From Oceanospirillum linum (lineage in GTDB: Bacteria > Pseudomonadota > Gammaproteobacteria > Pseudomonadales > Halomonadaceae), in contig NZ_MTSD02000011.1 in assembly GCF_001995095.2 (NCBI RefSeq), positions 1 to 33,207 of the forward strand: a stretch of 33,207 bases of DNA. Direction: 5' to 3'. The notes beneath the pieces are model-generated. The model ran no database searches, was not told the origin of the DNA, and saw only the letters and a list, made by a program, of their open reading frames with translations. Of this stretch, positions 16,743 to 24,455 are shown piece by piece; the first letter of the stretch is position 1, and every line of letters begins with the position of its first letter. The position numbers were made by a program, and so were the translations under genes.

Positions 16743-18410
16743 TCATTTATTTTCCTGGCTTTCCCGCCTGAAACCCGCAATTTTATCGGCCAGAAAGCGC
16801 GTTGAGCTGTCCAGAACCACGCTATCATCACCGGTGGGCTGATTTAACAGAGGCTGCAACTGAAGCGCAACCTGCTTACCCAGTTCCACGCCCCATTGAT
16901 CGAAAGGGTTGACCCCCCAGATACCCGCCTGAGTGAAGACTTTATGTTCGTAGCAGGCGACCAGCGCCCCCAGAGAGAAAGCATCCAGACGCTCCAGCAG
17001 TAGCGTTGAGGAGGGTTGATTACCCGGATAAAAACGGAACGGGTTATCCGTCAGATCAACCGCATCATTACCCAGCGCCAGCACTCTGGACTGAGCCAGG
17101 CAGTTGGCAATATTCAGCTCATGCTGAGCCACCAGCGCCTCGCGGTGTTTCCGGTTTATCGACCGGGAAACATCCTCCGCCGCAGTGTCATAACGGTTCG
17201 CCGCCAGAATAAAATCCGACGCAACCGGTTGTGTTCCCTGATGCAGCAGCTGATAAAACGCATGTTGAGCATTAGCGCCAACCTCCCCCCAAAGCACCGG
17301 GCAGGTCGCATAATCAATCGGCACACCATCCTGGGTCACCGACTTGCCATTACTCTCCATCTCCAGCTGTTCCAGATAGGGAGGAAAATACTTAAGACGG
17401 CCATCATAAGGCAAAATCGCATGGGCACGGATATCCAGCACATTCACATTCCAGATACCCAAAAGCGCCATCATCACCGGCACATTCTCTAATGGTGGCG
17501 CCGTTCGGAAATGCTCATCCATCTCATGGGCCCCCGCCAGCAACTCCCGGAAAACCGGCATGCCCAGATCCAGGGCGATGGCACAGCCCACCGTAGACCA
17601 AAGGGAAAAACGCCCCCCAACCCAGGGCCAGAAAAGCAGCTGATTATCCGAAGGAATACCCCACTGCTCCATTTTATCCACCGATGCCGAAATACCGATA
17701 AAATGGCAGCGCAACATCAGAGACGGGTCAGGACAGACACGCTCCAGCCAGGCCCGGGCCGTATCCGCATTTGACAGGGTATCTATGGTGGTAAACGATT
17801 TAGACGCAATCAGAAAAAGGGTTGTCTCAGGGTTCAGGTGCTCCAGCAGATCAAATAGCTGACTACCATCAATCGTGGAAGCAAAGTGCACCCGAAGATC
17901 CCTCGCCTCCGGCAACGCATACTCCTTCAGCGCCTGAGTGACCATAAGCGGGCCCAGATCACTACCACCAACCCCCAGGTTAACAACATCTGTTATTCGC
18001 TTACCGGAGAACCCACGCCAGACACCGGCATGGATTTTACACACCAAGTCCTCCATCTGGCGTAACTGCTGGCTGACTTCAGGAAAATCACGATCCAAGG
18101 ATTCATCCGGCAGCCGCAAACGGGTATGAAGAGCAGCACGGCCCTCACTCCGGTTTACCTCTGCACCAGCAAAAAGCCCATCAATGGCACTGGGCAGCTT
18201 CAACTGAATAAAGAGTTGCTCCAGCCCGGAAAGCACATACGCATCAACCCGTTGCTTACTGAAATCCAGGGTCAGCGCCGGTGCAGCGATATGCATCTGC
18301 TCAGCTCTTTTTGGATTCTGCTGAAACAGATCGGTCAACGTCGGCATACCGGATGCCAGGCCAGCCAGAAACTTAAAAGCGGGGTGCCCGGTAAGTAAAG
18401 GTGTTGTCAT
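16743..18410 (-). CDS. pgi: Glucose-6-phosphate isomerase Pgi
   Basis: 555-aa glycolytic enzyme interconverting glucose-6-P and fructose-6-P (E. coli 549). It has VNLGVGGSDLGPLMVTQAL, SKSFTTIDTLSN (phosphate binding), WPWVGGRFSLWSTVG (Pgi signature 1), the ESNGKSV segment and NPFDQWGVELGKQVAL (signature 2, with catalytic Lys). The start MTTPLLTGHP is chosen because the open frame continues upstream into a REP element, where the extra 36 residues are repeat-derived. In several marine gammaproteobacteria pgi sits beside galU/galE in glycan loci, as here. Confidence 0.96.
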   Translation of the reverse strand: MTTPLLTGHPAFKFLAGLASGMPTLTDLFQQNPKRAEQMHIAAPALTLDFSKQRVDAYVLSGLEQLFIQLKLPSAIDGLFAGAEVNRSEGRAALHTRLRLPDESLDRDFPEVSQQLRQMEDLVCKIHAGVWRGFSGKRITDVVNLGVGGSDLGPLMVTQALKEYALPEARDLRVHFASTIDGSQLFDLLEHLNPETTLFLIASKSFTTIDTLSNADTARAWLERVCPDPSLMLRCHFIGISASVDKMEQWGIPSDNQLLFWPWVGGRFSLWSTVGCAIALDLGMPVFRELLAGAHEMDEHFRTAPPLENVPVMMALLGIWNVNVLDIRAHAILPYDGRLKYFPPYLEQLEMESNGKSVTQDGVPIDYATCPVLWGEVGANAQHAFYQLLHQGTQPVASDFILAANRYDTAAEDVSRSINRKHREALVAQHELNIANCLAQSRVLALGNDAVDLTDNPFRFYPGNQPSSTLLLERLDAFSLGALVACYEHKVFTQAGIWGVNPFDQWGVELGKQVALQLQPLLNQPTGDDSVVLDSSTRFLADKIAGFRRESQENK

Positions 18411-18465
18411 GATATCCAAATAAAACTCAATAATGTTTTTGTGCCGTAAAACGTAACCAGCAGAT

Positions 18466-18626
18466 GTAGGTGGGGCTTTAGCCCGTCGCAGTGCCATCAG
18501 CAAACGCCAATCCGGCATTTAACGGAGCACATGGTGCATGACGTTGCTCGTGCCTCGCGCCTTATGCACCCTACAAAACCCACGACCGTCATGATCACCG
18601 TTTGTCGCCCTATAAGGGCGACCTAC
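18466..18626. repeat. REP-type palindrome pair A (pgi-galU gap)
   Basis: Two GTAG-headed palindromes in inverted orientation: 18466-18488 (GTAGG-TGGGGCTTTAGCCCGTC) and 18602-18626 (TTGTCGCCC-TATAAGGGCG-ACCTAC). They share the outer GTAGG/CCTAC ends and enclose about 110 nt that includes the motif AAACGCCAATCCGGCATTTAAC, also seen in copy B. The right edge overlaps the end of galU. No other gene is seen in 18411-18622. Confidence 0.75.
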
Positions 18627-19510
18627 ACGCTAGCATCTCCCCGGTCGGGCTCAAGCAAACCAGCTTCCCGGCCCAGCACTGTATTCGCCTGAAGCCAGCC
18701 GGGAATATGCCCGCAATCAAAGGTTCGGCCACTCATACGAAACGCATGAACAGCATCCCCCTGGCGGATCAAATCGGCAATTGCATCCGTCAGCTGAATC
18801 TCTCCCCCGGCACCGGGTCCGGTTTCTGCCAGATGCTGCATAATCGTCCCCGGAAGAATATAACGACCAATCACAGATAAACGGCTGGGAGCCTGATTCC
18901 GAGCCGGTTTCTCAACTAGCCCTTTAATCGGCAGGCACTCACCGGCTGCAGGTTCAGCACCATCACAATCGACAATGCCATACTGATCAACACGCTCCAG
19001 AGGCACCCGCTCAACCATAATCTGCGCCGCCTGTTGTGACTGAAACGCTGCCACCATCGCCTTAAGATCACAGCCCGTATCATCGACCTGAGGTTTAACC
19101 AGCACGTCGGGCAGAATCACAGCAAAAGCCTCCTCAGAAGGAATCAGATGCGCCGCACAATGGATAGCATGACCCAGTCCAAGTGCCCTATCCTGACGGA
19201 CACTGGTAATTTTAAGCTCCGGTGGAGCAATTCCCCGTAACGCCTCCAGCAAAGCTGTCTTACCTTTACGCTCAAGCTCCGCCTCAATTTCATAATGACT
19301 ATCAAAGTGATCTTCCACCGCAGACTTACCACCACGGGTTACCAGAATCACCTCATTCAACCCTGCTGCCAGAGCCTCTTCAACAACATGCTGAATCAAA
19401 GGACGGTCCAACACAGGCACCATCTCCTTGGGAATAGATTTACTAATAGGCAGCAAACGGGTTCCCAAACCGGCAACAGGAATAATGACTTTATTCAGCC
19501 CAGCAGACAT
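18623..19510 (-). CDS. galU: UTP-glucose-1-phosphate uridylyltransferase GalU
   Basis: 295-aa enzyme making UDP-glucose, the substrate of GalE and Ugd. N-terminal VIIPVAGLGTRLLPISKSIPKEMVPVLDRPLIQHVVEEA is the nucleotide-binding and Lys-containing signature of bacterial GalU. LGLGHAIHCAAHL and FAVILPDVLV follow, and VEKPARNQAPSRLSVIGRYIL is conserved. A GAGG site lies 6 nt before the ATG. The C-terminus ends GDASV, and the stop codon TAG belongs to the edge of a REP palindrome, so the last residues may differ from those of relatives. It is probably the first gene of the galU-pgi-galE supply group. Confidence 0.96.
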   Translation of the reverse strand: MSAGLNKVIIPVAGLGTRLLPISKSIPKEMVPVLDRPLIQHVVEEALAAGLNEVILVTRGGKSAVEDHFDSHYEIEAELERKGKTALLEALRGIAPPELKITSVRQDRALGLGHAIHCAAHLIPSEEAFAVILPDVLVKPQVDDTGCDLKAMVAAFQSQQAAQIMVERVPLERVDQYGIVDCDGAEPAAGECLPIKGLVEKPARNQAPSRLSVIGRYILPGTIMQHLAETGPGAGGEIQLTDAIADLIRQGDAVHAFRMSGRTFDCGHIPGWLQANTVLGREAGLLEPDRGDASV

Positions 19511-19698
19511 ATCAACCTCAGAAATCAGTAAAACAGAACACAGAACGAACAGGCAGGGGGAGTCAACATCCAGAGCGCGCGACAGTCAAAGACCAGACCC
19601 TGACAAACATTACATTGAATCACCTGATCTCTGCAGCGCATTATCAACCAAAGGAAACACCATGAAAAGGGCAACAAGCTTACCGAAAAACGGTGTTA

Positions 19699-19729
19699 TA
19701 AAAAAGAGAGACACACTGGCCTCTCCTTA
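19699..19729 (-). terminator. Intrinsic terminator of the FecR/Slam-like operon
   Basis: The minus strand has an AAGGAGAG / CTCTCTTT stem (one G-T pair) with a 10-nt loop, followed by a further T run and ATAA. It lies about 30 nt after the stop of the C-terminal cargo frame and upstream of galU. A second small stem, ACCG / CGGT, lies at 19682-19694. Confidence 0.55.
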
Positions 19730-19759
19730 TTCTCCGTTAACCTATCGAAACATGAGTGT

Positions 19760-21178
19760 TTAGCGCTCAAAAACAGCAACACCTTTACCATCAATACCCA
19801 GTGTTTCAATCATCAGCATCGCCCCTTCAGCCTCCGTCCCGGCAAAACGCCCGCTAATAAAACCTCCTGACAGTGCAGGGGGAATAGAAACGGTCGTCAG
19901 GCTGATGCCATTAAAACCATTAATATCAGGTAAAGGCAAAGAGTTAGCCTCCAGGGCACCATCAGTACCAAAATCCAAATAAATACTCATATAACTGCTC
20001 GTAAAATCCAGCTCAAGACTGCTTGACGAGTCCAGAGTCATAACAGGGCTTCCCATGGCATCGTAGATATCACCACCAGCTGCCAACTGAAAGTTCACAG
20101 AAGGGCTGCCCGTCAGGGTTTGTAGATCATGAATATCGTTGAGAATCGGTGCCTGCGCAGTAAACATATAAGGGAGCGGACCAATATCAGCCTTTGTGAT
20201 ATGAACCAGGCTGGGGTCCAGATCATCAATATCATAATCGGCCTCCTGCCAGATCCCCCAAAATACATCGCTGCCATCCGGCAATGTATAACTGGAAGGA
20301 GGGCTTTGTATCCCCTGACTAGTCAAGCGGATCGCCATAACATCGCTGCCTAATGACAGGGATGTTTCGATGGACTCTGCCCCTGCAATATCACAGGGTA
20401 TCAGGCAACCAACAGACTTAATGTCATAATTCAGACCACTTGCATTGTTGAAACCTGCCAACCCAAAGTACTGAGAAGGGCCGGGTTGTCCGGGAGATGT
20501 AAAGCTACTATCCATCCCCATCAAAGCCACGCCAACCTCCCCGGACAGGCTCAAGGTGGGAATTTCCCCGTAAACTACACCGAACATACCATCAACCACT
20601 GAGCCGTCGCCGGAGAAGCCACCCACAAAATAACCACTGGCCCCAATCTCAGGACTGGACTCAGAATAATAAAACCCGGAAAGATCCATACCCGACGCCG
20701 TAAAATCCCCGACACTTACCCCGGTATGGTTCATAAGGTGCATAGTGTCAGAATCAGTCCCCTCAAAGAAGACCTCACTGCGCAGCAACATATCCATCGT
20801 ATCTAAACTGATACGCATATCATACAGCTTTAAACCATTCATAACCGGCTGTACCCCACTGGTATCAGCAGCCAATACAAACTCGTAAAAACCGCCTATT
20901 GCCGCAGAACTCATCAAAGACTCCAGCTCAAAGGCGTCATCCAGTACCGAATCACTGGCCGCATAGACAAGAGAGCCCAGAGGTGATCCCTGGCTGATCA
21001 TTGTATCCCGGTCAAGATAGAGAAACTCACTTTCAGGCCAGACACCCAGGTAGGTTTTGCTGTTGGTATCCGGGTGCACTTGCACCAGATGCATCTGGTT
21101 AGCCACGGAGGTATTCAGCATCCGCCGCTGAAGCCTCAGGCCGCTATCAAGATTAGCCCCACCAGAACCGGCACAACC
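19760..21178 (-). pseudogene. C-terminal TbpB-like portion of the frameshifted FecR-domain surface protein
   Basis: This frame has no signal peptide. It reads back without a stop past its first ATG (21121) to a TGA at 21179-21181. The residues before that ATG (GANLDSGLRLQRR) look like real protein, so this is the second half of the gene at 21136-22632 in another frame. It has roughly 450 residues and is rich in Gly, Ser and Asp. Repeated beta-strand patterns are visible (GYFVGGFSGDGSVVDGMFGVVYGE; VFWGIWQE). It ends in GGFISGRFAGTEAEGAMLMIET...VAVFER, which resembles the last strands of the TbpB-type/Slam-cargo beta-barrel. Function is inferred from this resemblance and from the neighbouring transporter, not from a recognised full-length homologue. 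Confidence 0.65.
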
Positions 21179-22632
21179 TCACCGGAGGTATCCGTAAAAC
21201 TTTCCCACTGGGTTTCTGCTCCGTCAAAGCTCAAAACAGAGCCCGCAGTCCCTGCAAACAAAAGACCTTTTTGCGTCACAGAGCCGATAGGGTTTTCTCC
21301 CCCTGACAAGATACGCGCACAGGAGTCATAACCCAGCAGAGTACAACGGGAGTCAATCTGCTCCGCCAGTTCTTTTTCTGCACAGGAGGCATAACCCGCA
21401 CTCTGACAAATCGTCTCCTCAGCCGAAGACTCCTCTTTAGCCTGACAGGAGGTGTAACCTTCCGCCTGACACGCCGACTCCGCCAGTAAGAATGCCTCTT
21501 TTGCCTGGCAGGAGGTATAACCTTCCGCCCGACAGGCCGCCTCCGTCAGCAGATGGAACTCTTTAGCCGAGCAGGATGTATAACCTTCAGCCCGACAGGC
21601 TGCCTCTGTCAGCAAATGAAATTCTTTCGCCGAACAGGAAGCAAAGCCCTCATTTCGGCACTGCAGTTCAGCCAGTTCTTTAGCTTCTTTATCAGCACAG
21701 GAAATAAAGCCCTCTTCGCGGCAGGCAGCTTCAACAAAATCCAGATCACCTTCCTCTTCTTTTTTAAGCTGCTGCTCCTGAACCTCAGGATTCTGAAGAT
21801 GGTTTTCTCCTACCCCTAAACCAGGCACCGGGTTTGCCGGGCCTCTGCGGGGCTCACCCTGCTCACCATTGCCGGGGGGAGCATCCGGGCCTGGGCCACC
21901 CGGAGCCGTATTAAAGATGGCAGCATCTGCCGGAAAAGCCTCCGGCGGCGTATCAGGGCTGTACATCGCCAGAGCCTGACCGGCGCGAATCACACGGGTT
22001 CCGGTTGTTGTTGCCGCAGCAGCCCCCTGTTCAACCATCAGGTATGAACCTGAGCGTGTACCGGAAGGCAGGTCAGTCGTTCCCTCTGTAAAGTGCAGCA
22101 GACGAATAATGGTACCCCGGATACCGATGGTCGCCACCGGCGTTCTGAAACTGACGTTTTCCGGTTTACGGTGGCCTATGGCACCGGTAATAGAGCGCAA
22201 GCCACCGCGGACAATATCTGTTTTCTGAAAAGAGGCATCGGCATTATCCGTAAAGGTATACTCTGAGATCGTTATCTCTGAATTCGGTTTAACCGCCAGC
22301 GTACCGCCATCGGTAAAACGGAGCTGCACGCTACTGGCAGAAGCGGTGACCAGACGATCACCCTGAAAAACACTCGCTCCCCGCCGGGCGGGCTTGCTCT
22401 TCCCCTCCTGCTCATGCACCACAGTACCGTGCACAAACATCAGCTGCCCGGCTTTTTCTTTTTGCCCAGTGCCGTCCCCTTGCCCCGAGCTCTCCCCTTG
22501 CCCAGAGCCCTCTGCAGCTCTAACCGACAGGGGCAAAAGCAAAACCAGCAACAGAACAAAAGCTGCACGCAAAACCCAGGTGTTAAACGAGGCAGAGTGC
22601 CACTTGCCTGCTGTCGAAACGAATCTGTTCAT
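21136..22632 (-). CDS. FecR-domain secreted protein with seven Cys repeats (N-terminal part, frameshifted)
   Basis: 498-aa frame starting at the ATG giving MNRFVSTAGKWHS, 14 nt after the transporter stop. A signal peptide (core LRAAFVLLLVLLLPLSVRA) is followed by a Gly/Ser/Gln-rich linker. A FecR-type domain spans about residues 85-180 (FQGDRLVTASASSVQLRF; SEITISEYTF; RTPVATIGIRGT). A Pro/Gly-rich stretch follows, then seven 21-residue Cys repeats at 301-447. The frame then ends at VGLILIAA*, whereas the shifted frame continues as GANLDSGLRLQRR into the downstream frame. Adding one G to the G4 run at 21157-21160 would give a single 957-aa protein. FecR domains in exported proteins of this kind do not indicate iron-sigma control. 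Confidence 0.75.
   Translation of the reverse strand: MNRFVSTAGKWHSASFNTWVLRAAFVLLLVLLLPLSVRAAEGSGQGESSGQGDGTGQKEKAGQLMFVHGTVVHEQEGKSKPARRGASVFQGDRLVTASASSVQLRFTDGGTLAVKPNSEITISEYTFTDNADASFQKTDIVRGGLRSITGAIGHRKPENVSFRTPVATIGIRGTIIRLLHFTEGTTDLPSGTRSGSYLMVEQGAAAATTTGTRVIRAGQALAMYSPDTPPEAFPADAAIFNTAPGGPGPDAPPGNGEQGEPRRGPANPVPGLGVGENHLQNPEVQEQQLKKEEEGDLDFVEAACREEGFISCADKEAKELAELQCRNEGFASCSAKEFHLLTEAACRAEGYTSCSAKEFHLLTEAACRAEGYTSCQAKEAFLLAESACQAEGYTSCQAKEESSAEETICQSAGYASCAEKELAEQIDSRCTLLGYDSCARILSGGENPIGSVTQKGLLFAGTAGSVLSFDGAETQWESFTDTSGEVVPVLVGLILIAA
21292..21732 (-). repeat. Seven 21-residue (63-bp) Cys-containing coding repeats
   Basis: Seven consecutive in-frame units with the pattern C-x3-G-[Y/F]-x-S-C-x2-K-E for most copies, each with two Cys separated by seven residues. 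Units 2-5 are most alike (CRAEGYTSCSAKEFHLLTEA type); units 1, 6 and 7 are more diverged, and unit 7 lacks the KE. This is coding repetition, not a CRISPR: there are no unique spacers. Confidence 0.9.
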
Positions 22633-22645
22633 CACTCTCTGCCTC

Positions 22646-23710
22646 TCAGCGCCACGAATAAGCCACATTGATATTCGTAATAACCTGATCAAAATTAAAA
22701 AAATCAATGCTTGAGTTCTGCTTGCGGTATTCTGCCCCGGTCGTCACATACCAATCGGGTTCAGGAATCCAGGTCAGAGCTGCCGTACCGGAAAAAACAT
22801 CATCCTCCCGGGAAGCATCTGACCATTGGTTATAAAAGCCAAACCCCCGCGTATCATAAACAAGCCGCTGATATGACACGCCCAGTTGCAGATTCAACCG
22901 GTTACTCAGCCGGTTATCCGCCTTAAACTGCAAACGCCCACGCCAGGCATCGCCACCGTCCCGCCGGTCATCAGCAAACTCCCGCTCTAAAGCAGAAGCC
23001 CCCTGCAACAGCCAGCTCGCAACCGGAACCGACAACGCCGCCTCCGCCTTTAATGCAGCATAGTCGTTATTTGAAGCCTCGGTATAAGCCGCCTTCTTCA
23101 GGGACAGCCCTGTGGAAAGATAACTCTCCGTCAACACAGGCTGCTCAACTCCTGCCCTCAACACCAGCAGATCAAAAAGCGGCTCCAGCGGCTGTTCAGT
23201 AAATACACGCCCCACACTAGCCTGGGTGATCACAAAGTGATCCGTCAGCCATTTATAGCGCCATATACCATTGGCCTGCAGAGCGGTCACCGAATACGGC
23301 TGCAGCTCAGTTTCCGTATAAAGCCGACTCTGGGCCCCTGCTGTAAACTGAAGGGTATGACGATCATCAACAGGAAACAGCCCGGTATACTGTGCATTAA
23401 GATCAGAAAAATAACCGGACTCATCACTGATCCGGGTCTGAAAAAGTCCGCCAAAAAGATCCAGCTGATAATCAGAGGGCGCGCCATTCACATTCGAATC
23501 AAAGCCCAGGCCAGCCCCCAACAGGAAACGATGGGAAGGCTCGGTTTTTTTTCTGTTCTGCTCTGCTATCTGCTCCCGGTATTTACGGATCAGCTCCGCA
23601 GCTTTCGCCGGAGGCTCCAGAGTCTGCAGCAAAGCAAATTCTTTATCTGCGGCACTGAACTGCCCCAACTGAGTCATAGCGATAGCCCGCTCAAGCCGCC
23701 CCCCCCGCAT
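22646..23710 (-). pseudogene. Slam/DUF560-like outer-membrane transporter, barrel portion (frameshifted)
   Basis: The main part of a TPR plus beta-barrel outer-membrane protein. From the frameshift onward it reads RLERAIAMTQLGQFSAADKEFALL, completing the TPR begun in the upstream fragment. It then gives FLLGAGLGFDSNVNGAPSDYQ and about 14 amphipathic strands, ending in NINVAYSWR. The phrase GLGFDSNVN and the TPR-barrel order resemble the surface lipoprotein assembly modifier (Slam, DUF560, type XI secretion) family, which moves cargo across the outer membrane. The internal ATG at 23710 (MRGGRLER) directly abuts the G8 run but would give a product without a signal peptide. Other TPR-linked barrels are possible alternatives. 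Confidence 0.65.
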
Positions 23711-24080
23711 GATCAGGCTGTACCTGCAGCAAACGATCCAGCACAAAAATCCCCACCGATGGCTGACCAGACCTGACCGCCGCCAGCCCCATAAGATAGT
23801 CAAATTCAGGCACCCCGGCATACTCCGCCTCCGCCGCAGACAAAAGCGTCAGAGCCGCAGCAGTATCTCCCTCAGACAGTACCTGTTGCGCCCCACGCAA
23901 AACATCAGCCAGCGGGGCAGGTTTTTCAGCCAAGGAGTTTACCTCATCCGCCAGGGCATCCGTTGCACTGATCATAAGAACGCAAACCAACAAAAACGCC
24001 TGTACCATACAGAAAGACAACCAGGCAGCAGCACACTCAGTGCTTTTTCCCCGACCCATAGCAGACTCCGGCTCAATCAC
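23691..24080 (-). pseudogene. Slam/DUF560-like transporter, signal peptide and TPR portion (frameshifted)
   Basis: 129-aa frame with a signal peptide (core VQAFLLVCVLMISATDALA) and the start of a TPR domain (AAALTLLSAAEAEYAGVPEFDYLMGLAAVRSGQPSVGIFVLDRLLQVQPDHAGG). It then runs into a stop four codons after the G8 run. Removing one G joins QPDHAGG to RLERAIAM, the usual TPR continuation, and gives one 477-aa protein with the 22646 frame. The start is GTG at 24080 (AGAGGA site 8 nt upstream) or ATG at 24059 (CGGAG 6 nt upstream). The reading frame can be switched by a one-base change in the G run. Confidence 0.7.
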
Positions 24081-24455
24081 AGGGTAAATCCTCTAACTTA
24101 AACATAAATTACATATTCTCACATAATGAGACGGCTAAAGATGTTACCCGGCAAAAGAAAAAGGCTGAATGAGCCGTATAAGGCATCATAAAAAAACCAG
24201 AAAAAGATAAGTATCCCAGTAGAATGCTATAAAAAATAACGAAATAAAGTTAAAAAAGAACAAAATACTCTAAACTTTGGACTAACACTTATTTATGATC
24301 CCAGGCAAATAAATACCACTTACCTCCTCACCACTCAACACACAGGCCGTCATATTGCGAAACAAGTCACAACCCTTTATAACCTGCACCAACTGAGCGC
24401 AACACTAAGAAACAAAGGGTTACTCAGAATCACAATCCCCCTCTCTCTCAATCGC
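24081..24455. other. 375-bp AT-rich non-coding gap upstream of the Slam-like operon
   Basis: No open frame with a ribosome site is visible on either strand. The stretch is AT-rich with several A and T runs (about 24180-24300), consistent with promoter or regulator-binding DNA for the minus-strand operon. I do not see a convincing -35/-10 pair or a strong terminator for the beta-CASP gene that ends at 24456. Confidence 0.5.

Noticed and set aside
18411-18518. 36-residue N-terminal extension of Pgi
   Set aside because: It is encoded by REP-derived sequence, precedes the family's normal N-terminus and lacks a start signal; the ATG at 18410 is preferred.
21292-21732. Possible CRISPR array because of regular 63-bp periodicity
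   Set aside because: The whole unit repeats with in-frame coding conservation and no unique spacers; it is a protein repeat.
21136-22632. Iron-dicitrate type sigma/anti-sigma signalling because of the FecR domain
   Set aside because: No ECF sigma factor or TonB receptor is adjacent, and the protein has a cleavable signal peptide and long exported repeats rather than the FecR inner-membrane layout.
24140-24170. Small GGCT / AGCC hairpin plus T run as a terminator upstream of the Slam-like gene
   Set aside because: The stem is only four base pairs, too weak to support a terminator call.
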